Below are positions 26,119-34,680 of a DNA stretch of 64,000 nucleotides, one piece after another. Below the pieces are notes generated by a model. That model saw nothing but the letters and a program-made list of their open reading frames with translations, had not been told where the DNA came from and ran no database searches. The position numbers were made by a program, and so were the translations under genes. Source of the DNA: Nanoarchaeota archaeon SCGC AAA011-G17 (lineage in GTDB: Archaea; Nanobdellota; Nanobdellia; SCGC-AAA011-G17); NCBI GenBank assembly GCA_000402515.1, contig AQRL01000038.1, positions 50,573-114,572 of the forward strand. The letters run 5' to 3'. Numbering within the stretch: position 1 is the stretch's first letter; each line of letters opens with the position of its first letter.

Positions 26119-26913
26119 ATGGCTATACAAATTCCAGTTGGAAGAGAAGTATTAAATGAAGAAGAAGTTTATGTGCGCAGAGGCAGTGGAAAATATTATG
26201 CTTATCCCAAGAAGATAGAATCCTTTACAACTAATGCTATTATTTCTCCTGAAGATTGTGCTTTGGTGCAGGAAGGAAATCAAGCAAGGTATGCTATATC
26301 TATGAAGCAAATGTATGGTGGCTCTAATTTCATTTCTGTGAGTGTAGAAGGCTTGAATAATGGATTGTTTATCCCAACGCTAGCTATTTTTATGCCTCAT
26401 TATATAAATGTTAATGAAGCCAGTCAGGGAAAGAATGTTTTGTATGACGCTAATGGAGAGGTGATAGAGAAAGAAAGATTACATGAATATGCAGCTAAAT
26501 TAAATCGTGGTTGCTGGGTTTGGATAAATGCCATGTTTCCAAAAGAAAAGACTAAAGATACTGGATTTAAAGGATTAGACTTAGCTATTATTAATGGATT
26601 TGAAGAAGAGCAGCCGATATTTAAAAGAGAGCCATTAGAAAGATGCTTGGAAGATGACAGCTGGGCAGATTTGGAATCATTAAACAGACAAGGGTTTCCA
26701 ACAGAAAAAGCAAAAATAGGAAAATATGAGCCAGGCAAAACAATTTATTTTTTGGCACCTTTTTTAAGAGAAGATGATCCTGAAGTTGGATTTGTCGCGT
26801 GGTTCTTCGCCAATTCCGGCAGGGCGGTCCTCAATTGCTTCTGGAATCCTCAGTACTCGTATGCCGGCCTCGGGGTATTTTTGTGTGCCGAAGGCACCGC
26901 GCAAAAAAGTTAA
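26119..26913 (+). CDS. Putative diversity-generating-retroelement target protein with C-terminal variable region
   Basis: 264 residues from the ATG at 26119, chosen because the TATA box (TTTATAAAAT, ~26090-26099) is ~24 nt upstream; an ATG at 26110 is too close. The body is ordinary AT-rich coding sequence. The last ~38 residues (26791-26904) switch abruptly to GC-rich codons, with 17 of 37 codons ending NNC, and read SGRAVLNCFWNPQYS then LGVFLCAEGTA. Position, length and Trp/Ser/Tyr/Asn-rich content match DGR variable regions at the end of C-type-lectin-fold proteins, where A-specific mutagenesis turns AAC codons into NNC. The GFR motif of typical lectin-fold targets is absent (GVF here). 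No signal peptide is seen. The gene probably encodes a binding protein of changeable specificity; an unrelated GC-rich import is the alternative. Confidence 0.6.
   Translation: MAIQIPVGREVLNEEEVYVRRGSGKYYAYPKKIESFTTNAIISPEDCALVQEGNQARYAISMKQMYGGSNFISVSVEGLNNGLFIPTLAIFMPHYINVNEASQGKNVLYDANGEVIEKERLHEYAAKLNRGCWVWINAMFPKEKTKDTGFKGLDLAIINGFEEEQPIFKREPLERCLEDDSWADLESLNRQGFPTEKAKIGKYEPGKTIYFLAPFLREDDPEVGFVAWFFANSGRAVLNCFWNPQYSYAGLGVFLCAEGTAQKS
26791..26904 (+). other. Candidate DGR variable region (VR)
   Basis: About 114 bp of GC-rich sequence (third positions ~73% G/C) within an AT-rich gene. NNC codons (GTC, TTC, GCC, CTC, TGC, TAC, TCC, GGC) are frequent, as expected if AAC template codons were mutated at both adenines. 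The right end carries an inverted repeat. Borders are set by the composition jump and are approximate. Confidence 0.5.
26885..26897 (+). other. Inverted repeat at the end of the candidate variable region
   Basis: GTGCC-GAA-GGCAC, a perfect 5-bp stem with a 3-nt loop, just before the stop codon. DGRs need a GC-rich initiation-of-mutagenic-homing element, often with a nearby hairpin, at the 3' end of the VR; this could be it. Confidence 0.4.
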
Positions 26914-26968
26914 TACCTCATGCTGAGAGTTATGTACAGATCAAAAATCAAAAAATAAATATTTTACT

Positions 26969-27694
26969 ATGAGAAGAAGACTTTTTTGTATTGGATTTGG
27001 TGCATTTGCTTATTCCTTGTTAAATGCAGAAGATAGGAAATTTTCTGATCTAAATGACAGTGAGAAAAAGGATGTTTTATTTGATATTGTCAAGGAGATG
27101 GATGGAAAATATACATTTCCTGTTCCTATGGCTTCTGGTTTAGAAAAGAAACAGGCATTATCTGTGAATAAATCTTTGTTTGAATTTGGTGCGGGAAGAC
27201 CGTATGGCCAAAAACATAAGGGCATTGATGTATATGGCTTTGGCAAAGATGTTGTTTATTTTGCTGATGGTAAAATTGAGGAAGCAGGAAGGAACATCAA
27301 CAGCTTTGACCATGGAAATATTGTTGTTGTGAATCATGGAGATATTAATGGATATAATTTATGGAGCTATTATCTACATATTGGCGGGATTAATGGAATT
27401 AGGGAGGGAGATAGTGTAAAAATTGGAGATGCTTTTGCCAAGATTGATTGTACTGGGATAAGCCCTGATAGTAGAAGATTGTATAACCCAGGCTCTAAAG
27501 ATTGCAAGAGAGTAGCACATTTACACTTCCAGATAAGAATAGGGGACATGCATGTCAATCCGAATTATTTTTTTCCAGAATATTCAGAAAACTCTTTACC
27601 AAACTTAAAGAGATGGAGATTGGCTATAAAGGCTAGCTCTTTAGAGGATAATATTGCTGGATTCAAAGGCAAACAGAGTCGCGGCTCTTTCTGA
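26969..27694 (+). CDS. Secreted M23-family (LytM) metallopeptidase
   Basis: 241 residues. A signal-peptide-like start (MRRRLFCIGFGAFAYSLLNA) precedes a LytM domain with the zinc ligands H83 and D87 (HKGID), H137 region (YYLHIG) and H184-L-H186 (HLHF). M23 enzymes cut peptide bonds in bacterial peptidoglycan. An archaeon without murein could use it against bacterial neighbours or hosts, or on its own surface proteins. It follows the DGR-like gene by 55 bp on the same strand but has no shared coding overlap. A C-terminal ~40-residue basic tail is extra. Confidence 0.85.
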   Translation: MRRRLFCIGFGAFAYSLLNAEDRKFSDLNDSEKKDVLFDIVKEMDGKYTFPVPMASGLEKKQALSVNKSLFEFGAGRPYGQKHKGIDVYGFGKDVVYFADGKIEEAGRNINSFDHGNIVVVNHGDINGYNLWSYYLHIGGINGIREGDSVKIGDAFAKIDCTGISPDSRRLYNPGSKDCKRVAHLHFQIRIGDMHVNPNYFFPEYSENSLPNLKRWRLAIKASSLEDNIAGFKGKQSRGSF

Positions 27695-27730
27695 GGTTAT
27701 ATTTATAAACCTTTTTTAATTTAAGTATTT

Positions 27731-29581
27731 ATGAACAAGAAGGATATTTTATTTCCCTATGATGAATTGAGGAAGGGGCAGGAGGATTTTATTGTTGATG
27801 TAAATAATTCTATTTTATTCGGTGGAAAATTAATTGGAAGTGTTCCTACTGGTGTTGGAAAGACTGTTTCTGTTTTAAGCCCTCTGGTTTCATTTGTTCT
27901 TGACAGGAATTACTGCGGTTTTTTTCTTACTCCAAAACATACACAGCATAAACTTGCTATTAATACTTTAAGACTGATAAAAGAGAGATATAAAATTAAA
28001 TTTAATGCTGTTGATTTTATCGGCAAGAGGTTCATGTGCGGGCAGGAGGGGGTGGCTGTTCTGAGCAATGGTGAGTTTCATGAATACTGCAGGGATATTA
28101 GAGAGAAGGGAACATGCGACTTTTATAACAACTGTACAAACAAGAAGAGCAGTGCTAAAAAAGAATTATTAATAGAGAGATTAAAGGAATTGGGTCCTTT
28201 GCATGTTGAGGATGTGTGCAAGCTTTGCATTGATGAAGGATTCTGCCCGTTTGAGATAAGCTGTATGATTGCCAAAGAGTCCAAAGTTATTATCGGGGAT
28301 TATTACCATATTTTAAGCACTGGAGTAAGGGATGCTTTGTTTCTTAAGATTAATAAAAGTCTTGATAAGAGTATTTTGATATTTGATGAGGGGCATAATC
28401 TGATCAGCAGAGTAAGGGATTTAATGACTGTCAATCTAAGCAGTTTTATCCTGGACAATGCAATCAAAGAGGCTAATAATTTTCATTATGATGAGTATGC
28501 TGATATTTTAAATGAATTAAAAAACAAATTAGAGAATCTGAATAAAGATAAATTAAGTGTTGAGATTAATGAGGGTTTGGTCAAGAAACAGGATTTTATT
28601 TTTAATGAGCAGTATATCCAGGACTTTTCTATAATAGCTGATGAGGTCAGGGAAGTAAAGAAGAGGAGCTTTATCGGACTAGTTGGAGGTTTTTTAGAGG
28701 CATGGCTCGGGGGTGAAACAGGCTATGCAAGAATATTACAGCGTGGATTTTTAAAATCAGGAAAAGTAAATATCAGCCTGAGCTATAGATGTTTAGACCC
28801 TTCTTTAATTACAAAGAAGATAATTGACGAGGCCTATTCTGTAATTGTGATGAGCGGAACTTTACTGCCATTAGAGATGTACAGGGATTTATTAGGATTT
28901 TCAGATGTTAAGATGAAGGAATATGATAATCCGTTTCCTGTTGAGAATAAATTAAGTTTAATAGTCCCTAATATCAGCACTAAATTTACAAAGAGGAATG
29001 AGGAGATGTACAAGAGGATTGCAAATGAGGTTTCAGAGATAGTAAATAATGTTCCAGGCAATGTTGCTGTTTTTTTCCCAAGCTATAATATTCTGAAAGA
29101 TGTTGACAGGTTTACTGTTATTAAAAAAACAGGATTTTATGAAAGGCAGGGGTTGACCAAAGAGGAGAGGGATGAGGTAATTGAGAAATTCAAGAGCCAT
29201 AAAGATCATGGGGGAGTATTATTTGGGGTTTCTGGCGGAAGCTTTTCAGAGGGGATTGATTTAATCGGGGATTATCTGAAGGGAGTAGTTGTTGTTGGAC
29301 TGCCGTTATCAAGACCTGATGTTGAGACAAAAGAATTGATAAAATATTATGATGATAAATTTTCTAAGGGATGGGATTATGGATATATATTACCGGGAAT
29401 GACGAAGGCAATACAGGCTTCTGGAAGATGCATTAGGTCAGAGACTGACAAGGGAGTAATTATTTTCCTAGATGAGAGGTATACCTGGGATATGTATCAC
29501 AGATGCTTTCCAAAAGACTGGGATATTAAAATAAGTAAGCTACCTGTTGAGAGAATAAATAGATTTTTTACTTCAAAGTAG
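27731..29581 (+). CDS. XPD/Rad3-family 5'-3' DNA helicase with Fe-S domain
   Basis: 616 residues, typical of archaeal XPD. Walker A is SVPTGVGKT (37-45), the DEGH box is at 219-222, and motif VI reads QASGRCIRSETDKG. Between motifs Ia and II lie C103, C120, C129, C135, C163, C166, C172 and C178; four of them (probably C103, C129, C135 and C172) should hold the 4Fe-4S cluster of this family, and the surplus suggests further metal binding. XPD unwinds damaged or structured DNA in repair. A TATA box (TTTATAAACC) ~26 nt upstream makes the mRNA leaderless. Confidence 0.9.
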   Translation: MNKKDILFPYDELRKGQEDFIVDVNNSILFGGKLIGSVPTGVGKTVSVLSPLVSFVLDRNYCGFFLTPKHTQHKLAINTLRLIKERYKIKFNAVDFIGKRFMCGQEGVAVLSNGEFHEYCRDIREKGTCDFYNNCTNKKSSAKKELLIERLKELGPLHVEDVCKLCIDEGFCPFEISCMIAKESKVIIGDYYHILSTGVRDALFLKINKSLDKSILIFDEGHNLISRVRDLMTVNLSSFILDNAIKEANNFHYDEYADILNELKNKLENLNKDKLSVEINEGLVKKQDFIFNEQYIQDFSIIADEVREVKKRSFIGLVGGFLEAWLGGETGYARILQRGFLKSGKVNISLSYRCLDPSLITKKIIDEAYSVIVMSGTLLPLEMYRDLLGFSDVKMKEYDNPFPVENKLSLIVPNISTKFTKRNEEMYKRIANEVSEIVNNVPGNVAVFFPSYNILKDVDRFTVIKKTGFYERQGLTKEERDEVIEKFKSHKDHGGVLFGVSGGSFSEGIDLIGDYLKGVVVVGLPLSRPDVETKELIKYYDDKFSKGWDYGYILPGMTKAIQASGRCIRSETDKGVIIFLDERYTWDMYHRCFPKDWDIKISKLPVERINRFFTSK

Positions 29582-29631
29582 TTATAAACAGAAAAGTTTT
29601 TAAATATAGATTTTTGTTATGATATCAAAAA

Positions 29632-30894
29632 ATGGCAAAATCAAAATCTTCACAAATATCTATCTCTGCTAGAGAAGCACGAAAAGCATCTCAGAATTTT
29701 AGTAGAATTCATGGAGAAACACCAATTGTTCCTTTAGAAGAAATAGAGAGAGATGGAGTTAAATTGAACATCTATGGTAAATTGGAAAATGTTCAATCTG
29801 TTTTTACTTTCAAAGCAAGAGGTGCCGAACATTTTGTTTATCTTCTTATGGATCAATATCATAATAAAAGGGGTATGTTTAGGAATGTTGAGAAAAAACC
29901 TGAATTGGTAACTGCTTCTGCTGGAAATCATGCACAGGGACTTGCATTAGCAGCAAATAGATATGGTTTGTATGCAGTTATTTTTGTTCCTGAAGAAACT
30001 CCTGAAGTAAAATTAAATAGAGTCAAGGAGTTGGGTGGAAATATAGAAGTTCAAGGTATAATTTTTGATGAAAGTTTGGAAGCTGCTTTACAATATAGCA
30101 AGGGAAAACAAAATAGGATATTTGTTCCTCCTTTTGAGAGTCCTCATATTATGGCTGGTCAAGGTGGAGTTGCTGTGGAAATTTTTTCAAGAACTTGTCC
30201 TTATCATTCTGAGTATTGGAGATTAAATGGTATGAAGTGGAATGCTCCGGATGTTATTATTGCTGGATTGGGGGGAGGAGGACTTGTTAGCGGAATGGGG
30301 GCTGTGGTTGAAGAGTTCAATGAAATAACTGGTAATAAAACTAAAGTTATTGGTGTACAATCAGAAGCTGCGGATTCTATGTATAGATCTGTAAAGGAAG
30401 GTAAGTGTCTTCCGAGTACCAACATGAATGCAAAAACTTGTGCAGATGGAATTAATGTAAAACAAGCATCACAAAGGATGATTAATACTGTAAGAAAATA
30501 TGTGCATCAAGTAGTTAGAGTACCAGAGGAGAGTATTATTGAAAGTATTGTGCATATAGCAGAACATCCAGAACTTATTGATAAAAGATGGCATACTAAT
30601 GAATGGTATGACCTTATGATTCCATTTAGAATATTACCTGGAGGGACACATCATGTTCATGAATATAGAAGAATGAATAGAGTAGAGGGAGCTGCGGCTG
30701 CTCCATTTGCAGCTGTTTTTTATGGAGATTTAGATGGAGAACTTGACTGGAGAAAAATAGCTGATGGTAAAAAAGAACTTGATGTCTATTGTGTCTTTAC
30801 TGGCGGGAACATACCTAATGATAAATGGGTATCTTTAATAAATAAATATGGGAATGTATTTGTAGATGGAACAACTATGAGGAAAAGAAAATGA
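29632..30894 (+). CDS. Threonine dehydratase-like PLP enzyme (fold type II)
   Basis: 420 residues. The PLP lysine is K61 in FTFKARGA (SFKxRGA in the family); SAGNHAQG (96-103) binds the substrate carboxylate, and GLGGGGLVSGMGA is the phosphate-binding glycine loop. These are the marks of threonine/serine dehydratases (IlvA, TdcB), which deaminate Thr to 2-oxobutyrate. The C-terminal ~100 residues do not show the ACT-like regulatory domain of IlvA; instead a segment LDVYCVFTGGNIPNDKW ends the catalytic fold. It may be a serine racemase or another beta-eliminating lyase. The 3' end overlaps the next gene by 4 nt. Confidence 0.82.
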   Translation: MAKSKSSQISISAREARKASQNFSRIHGETPIVPLEEIERDGVKLNIYGKLENVQSVFTFKARGAEHFVYLLMDQYHNKRGMFRNVEKKPELVTASAGNHAQGLALAANRYGLYAVIFVPEETPEVKLNRVKELGGNIEVQGIIFDESLEAALQYSKGKQNRIFVPPFESPHIMAGQGGVAVEIFSRTCPYHSEYWRLNGMKWNAPDVIIAGLGGGGLVSGMGAVVEEFNEITGNKTKVIGVQSEAADSMYRSVKEGKCLPSTNMNAKTCADGINVKQASQRMINTVRKYVHQVVRVPEESIIESIVHIAEHPELIDKRWHTNEWYDLMIPFRILPGGTHHVHEYRRMNRVEGAAAAPFAAVFYGDLDGELDWRKIADGKKELDVYCVFTGGNIPNDKWVSLINKYGNVFVDGTTMRKRK

Positions 30895-31439
30895 ACTTGT
30901 TAGAAAGAGCATGCCTGAAAATTAAACATAAAACTATTAAATGTTTAATTGGATATATATCATTAAATAAATCTAGATACCTCAATAATAATATTGCTGA
31001 TATTTCTGATGGCTACAGTTTGGTTCTGGAATTTGGATTTGGTCGTAGACTGTATGGGTATATATACAGGGATGCAGTGAATTCTTTGGTTCTTTATAAC
31101 GGAAGCCCAAAAGAGGATGCTGTTCTTGGATTTGATGCTGTTGGTAATTCTTTGAGTGTGGTTCAATTACAAGCAAGAAAGGGGATTGGTAAAGAAAATT
31201 TGCCGTATAAATGGGAAAAAATTTTATTGGAAGCAGGAATTGATTATGCTAGGGAAACTGGGTTTAAACAAATACATGTTCAGAGAGCAAAGAATAATAA
31301 GTGGTTCTGCAAGCATGAATCTAACTCTAATGAATCTGAAAGGAACAAAAGATTAGAGATAAGATATGATGTAACTGCAAAAAGGAGAGGATTTAGTTTA
31401 GATGAAAAGTTAGATGCTTGGGTTTTGAATTTAAAATAA
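30891..31439 (+). CDS. Hypothetical protein coupled to the dehydratase
   Basis: 182 residues, ATGA overlap with the PLP enzyme. The section VGNSLSVVQLQARKGIG...KWEKILLEAGIDYARETGFKQIHVQRAKNNKW resembles an acetyltransferase-like (GNAT) second half, with a beta-strand, a helix and an xxGFKQIHV strand, but no acetyl-CoA Q/RxxGxG/A loop is convincing (RKGIGKEN is the nearest). Treated as unknown, possibly GNAT-like, working with the PLP enzyme. Confidence 0.6.
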   Translation: MNLLERACLKIKHKTIKCLIGYISLNKSRYLNNNIADISDGYSLVLEFGFGRRLYGYIYRDAVNSLVLYNGSPKEDAVLGFDAVGNSLSVVQLQARKGIGKENLPYKWEKILLEAGIDYARETGFKQIHVQRAKNNKWFCKHESNSNESERNKRLEIRYDVTAKRRGFSLDEKLDAWVLNLK

Positions 31440-31519
31440 CAAAAGAGATAGTTATAAATTTTTTTGGAAAATCTTTATAGTACAATAATATTTATAAGTT
31501 TTATTGATATGTTATTGTT

Positions 31520-32590
31520 ATGCAAACTTCCCGCTTTATGCAACCTGGTAAAGAAGGAGTGGTTATAGCTACCCATAATATGTATCAGGATTTTGGTAGA
31601 TTATTCTTATGGTACTATGACAGACCCAGGAAATTTTATAAGGGAAATCCAGTGCATAAGCTAGTTTATCACGATGGAAAACTTCTTGGTATGCAATTTT
31701 ATAATAACCATGGTGGTTACACTAAATATGGTTTAAAGGATATTCTTGAGAACAGAGTTGTTTTTGAATCTTGTTTTAAGCATTTATATTCTGATGGAGA
31801 GAATTTATACGGTGCAAGAGAATCTGAAAAGATGATTGATGTTCATGAAGATAGTTCTTTTTATGGATATAACCCTATAGAGATAGGGAAAATTTTTGAT
31901 AATGAATTTGAAACTGATATTGTAAGACATATGTTTGTTAAATCTATTGCTAGTGAAAGTGAGAATGTATTTTTATCTGAAAGAAAATTTCCCATAGTTA
32001 GATTATCTACAGATCTTGGAGCAAGATGTGTAAGAATTTCTAAGGGGAATGAGGAAACTCTTTTGGATCTTGGAAATATCCCCCCTCCTTATTGTCTTCT
32101 TCCTACTAAAGGGGGTTTGCTTGCGGGTGTTGAGTTTGGGATATGGAATGTTACTGAAAAAAAATCTGTGAAACACTTTTCTGAGTCCCATAGATATTTT
32201 AGGGATTTGAGAGAATTAGATGGCTATAAATTAGACGGAGGAGATGTTGAATTAATAAATGATGCTCGAGACTTTTTGAAGGAAAATGGCCTCCCATTAA
32301 ACAAAGAGAGAAGCCAAAGAATCGATGACTGCTTAGTTGGAATATTAAGATATGAATTTGATGTTAGACATATGGTTGAATTTCAGGGTAAATTAGTTTT
32401 TTCTACCTTTCATAATTTGTATATCTCTGGAACAGAAAATCCTGTTTGGAGGTTTAGAGATTATATTGTTGGATTAGTCAGAGTGGATGATGAAGATTTG
32501 TTAAGAAAACTTAAAGGAGAAACAAATGTTAGAGGAGCTAAAAATGCCGAAGTTGTTAGCCTTCTTACAAGTATTAAATTAGCAGCATGA
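31520..32590 (+). CDS. Hypothetical soluble protein, possible beta-propeller
   Basis: 356 residues without signal peptide. Repeated beta-rich strings (KLVYHDGKLLGMQFYNNHG, HLYSDGENLYGARESE, GGLLAGVEFGIWNVTEKK, FQGKLVFSTFHNLYISG) suggest blades of a WD/Kelch-like propeller. The TATA box ATATTTATAAG is ~27 nt before the ATG, so it is leaderless and independently transcribed. Not recognised beyond this. Confidence 0.6.
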   Translation: MQTSRFMQPGKEGVVIATHNMYQDFGRLFLWYYDRPRKFYKGNPVHKLVYHDGKLLGMQFYNNHGGYTKYGLKDILENRVVFESCFKHLYSDGENLYGARESEKMIDVHEDSSFYGYNPIEIGKIFDNEFETDIVRHMFVKSIASESENVFLSERKFPIVRLSTDLGARCVRISKGNEETLLDLGNIPPPYCLLPTKGGLLAGVEFGIWNVTEKKSVKHFSESHRYFRDLRELDGYKLDGGDVELINDARDFLKENGLPLNKERSQRIDDCLVGILRYEFDVRHMVEFQGKLVFSTFHNLYISGTENPVWRFRDYIVGLVRVDDEDLLRKLKGETNVRGAKNAEVVSLLTSIKLAA

Positions 32591-32671
32591 TTTGAAAATA
32601 TTTATAATTCCCCTTTGGAATATAATTCAGACAATCTAAATGCTTAAGAATATTATTTTTTTTTAATAATT

Positions 32672-33424
32672 ATGAAAACTGCTTTATTATTAGCTGCTTT
32701 GACTGCTTTTAATTTGAATGCAGAAGAAACTGCTCCACTTAGTATTGCCACAAACGGAGTACATCCTTTAGAGCAGAAAATTTTAGAAAGCTCTACTAAT
32801 CCTCATGGTTTTTTATTTGATGTATACTATGATAATCTTTTTTTAGATCATTCAGGATGGCTTTTGTTTACTACCTTTAATAAAGCAGATAGCTCAAGAG
32901 TATCAATGGAATTTTCTCTGTCTTGTCCTGGTATTTTGGGATATTTTTTTGATAATATTAATAGGAATTACAGAAGCGTAACCACAAGCGAGGATAGCTT
33001 ATTCTGTGCAACAGAGAACAGCTATAATATTGGTGGAGAGAATATTATCAGTTTTTTTGAAAACCTAAGAGTATCATTGGCTGAAAAGCCATTGCAGAGC
33101 TATGATGGAGCACTGCCAGTAATTCACTACAATGTTCTGAAAGAGGTTAATAAGAAGAAATACCATTATGAATTAAAGAGAATAGATTTGGGGTATGAAT
33201 TTAAAAAAGTTGAGAAGATTTATGACAGTGATTATCTACTTGTTTCTATTCTTCCCATGAATTCTGACCATTTCAAATCACTCTCTTTTTTTATTTCTCA
33301 GGACGTGATTATTCCGTGGATGTATGCTGATGCTGTTTTTAAATTAAGATTAGTTAACAGGGATTTTAAAGAGAAAGTATCTAAAAAAGATGAATTCTAT
33401 AAATTCTTTAAGAGATTTAAGTGA
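32672..33424 (+). CDS. Secreted hypothetical protein
   Basis: 250 residues with a signal peptide (1-18, MKTALLLAALTAFNLNAEE) and a mixed beta domain with two Cys (LSCPGILGYF and DSLFCATE). The C-terminus is basic (KKDEFYKFFKRFK). Own promoter (TATA-like sequence ~27 nt upstream). Not recognised. Confidence 0.6.
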   Translation: MKTALLLAALTAFNLNAEETAPLSIATNGVHPLEQKILESSTNPHGFLFDVYYDNLFLDHSGWLLFTTFNKADSSRVSMEFSLSCPGILGYFFDNINRNYRSVTTSEDSLFCATENSYNIGGENIISFFENLRVSLAEKPLQSYDGALPVIHYNVLKEVNKKKYHYELKRIDLGYEFKKVEKIYDSDYLLVSILPMNSDHFKSLSFFISQDVIIPWMYADAVFKLRLVNRDFKEKVSKKDEFYKFFKRFK

Positions 33425-33467
33425 TTATTACATAAGACAAATGCTTAAATATCTATCTTAAGATTTT

Positions 33468-33818
33468 ATGATGATGGATAAAAATGATTATTTAACATTT
33501 GTTTGTTACCCTTCTGAATTTCTTTTAGATATCCCAAGACCAAAAGAGGCTGATAGATTGTTGCGTGGGATTATCATAGGCCAAAGACCATTTGTAGTTA
33601 TTTTTGATTACGATGGAACTGGAAAATTTAAATATAGAAGAGCCAAGACATATTTTGAATCCAAAGAAGCTTTAGAAAATATAACTGACCTAAAACTAAG
33701 AAGGAGATACGGATTTAGGATAGAGGTTAAAGAAGGGATAGTTTATCTAAATGGAGAAGAAATGAGAGTATTTGTTGATAAGCATAGATTAGAAAGGATT
33801 GTTGAAGAAAAGTCTTAA
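33468..33818 (+). CDS. Small hypothetical protein upstream of the diadenylate cyclase
   Basis: 116 residues, soluble, beta-rich: YLTFVCYPSEFLLDIPRP, FVVIFDYDGTGKFKYRR. The start is one of three tandem ATGs; the TATA-to-start distance fits the second or first. It ends 19 bp before the diadenylate cyclase, whose TATA-like element (CTTAAATAG) overlaps its stop codon. A functional link with c-di-AMP is a guess from adjacency. Confidence 0.6.
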   Translation: MMMDKNDYLTFVCYPSEFLLDIPRPKEADRLLRGIIIGQRPFVVIFDYDGTGKFKYRRAKTYFESKEALENITDLKLRRRYGFRIEVKEGIVYLNGEEMRVFVDKHRLERIVEEKS

Positions 33819-33837
33819 ATAGTATTTTTTTATTTTT

Positions 33838-34398
33838 ATGAAAAAAGATATTAAAAAACTGGAAGAGGTATTAATACAGGTTGGATTGAGAATTGCTAAA
33901 AGAGGAGAGGGGGCTTTATTTGTTGTTGGTGATGCAGCATACAAACCCCTTGTTGATCAGTCTGTTCCTCCTTTTATGGTTGTAGATAATCCCAAATTGC
34001 TTGAGTCCTTAGCATTGATGGATGGTGCGGTTGTTATCGACCAAAAAGGGATGCTTGAAGCTTATGGAGCAATGATTGAATCTACTAAAACTTTCAAGAA
34101 TTTCGGCACAAGGCATAGTGCTGGGATGAGTGTTTCTGAGAAAAAAGGCAATCTTGTAGTTGTTGTTTCTGAAGAAGACAGGAAAATAAGAATATTAAAA
34201 GAGGGAAAGATGATTATGCAGATTGATGCTCTGCAAAAAAATGTTGAGGGTTCTGTTGATGAGGCTGTAAATATACTTGAGTCTGTTGGTGCTGGATTAT
34301 TAGTTCCCGCACTTGGTGTAACACTATTACCCGGAATTGTAATATTCGGCTCTGCCTATTATCTTACAAAATTATTACATAAAAAGTTTAAAGAATAG
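33838..34398 (+). CDS. Diadenylate cyclase (DisA_N domain), membrane-anchored; makes c-di-AMP
   Basis: 186 residues. The DAC motifs are present: MDGAVVID (D62-G63-A64) and GTRHSAG (90-96), the second being RHxxA with Ser in place of the usual Arg after His. The N-terminal PPFMVVDNP segment is also family-like. Two molecules of ATP are joined to c-di-AMP. Unlike soluble archaeal DacZ, the C-terminus has one or two hydrophobic helices (~150-180, ESVGAGLLVPALGVTLLPGIVIFGSAYYL), so it should be membrane-bound at its C-terminal end. c-di-AMP controls potassium and osmotic balance in other archaea. No phosphodiesterase is seen here. Confidence 0.82.
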   Translation: MKKDIKKLEEVLIQVGLRIAKRGEGALFVVGDAAYKPLVDQSVPPFMVVDNPKLLESLALMDGAVVIDQKGMLEAYGAMIESTKTFKNFGTRHSAGMSVSEKKGNLVVVVSEEDRKIRILKEGKMIMQIDALQKNVEGSVDEAVNILESVGAGLLVPALGVTLLPGIVIFGSAYYLTKLLHKKFKE

Positions 34399-34410
34399 GT
34401 TTGTATAAAT

Positions 34411-34644
34411 TTATTTTTCTTTTATAATCTGTTCCATGGCTTTTTCTATTTTTGCACTCATATTATATCCTTTTTCCCTGCAGAATTTCTTAAATTTTGA
34501 GGCTATTGATTTGTCTATTGTGAAATTCAGCTTTGTTTTTGTTCTTATTTTTTTTGTTTTTTCGAATTCCATTAGATTATTAAACAGCTCAGGGTTATTT
34601 TTTACTGTTCTCTTTGCTATTTTCAGCAGTTTATTTGATGGCAT
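34411..34644 (-). CDS. Ribbon-helix-helix-type DNA-binding protein
   Basis: 77 residues. The C-terminal half has the RHH pattern: a beta strand TKLNFTIDKS, then helices ASKFKKFCREKGYN and SAKIEKAMEQIIKEK. The N-terminal 40 residues are helical and basic. RHH proteins dimerise and bind palindromic DNA. A perfect 14-bp palindrome overlaps its own TATA box, so autorepression is likely. It is the first gene upstream of nothing else on that strand and converges on the diadenylate cyclase. Confidence 0.7.
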   Translation of the reverse strand: MPSNKLLKIAKRTVKNNPELFNNLMEFEKTKKIRTKTKLNFTIDKSIASKFKKFCREKGYNMSAKIEKAMEQIIKEK

Positions 34645-34659
34645 CTTTTTAGGTATGTA

Positions 34660-34673
34660 TTTATACGTATAAA
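34660..34673 (-). promoter_or_regulatory. Palindromic operator over the TATA box of the RHH gene
   Basis: TTTATACGTATAAA is a perfect 14-bp palindrome ~22 nt before the ATG at 34644. It contains the TATA element itself, so a bound RHH dimer would block transcription start. Confidence 0.6.
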
Positions 34674-34680
34674 TGTGTAT

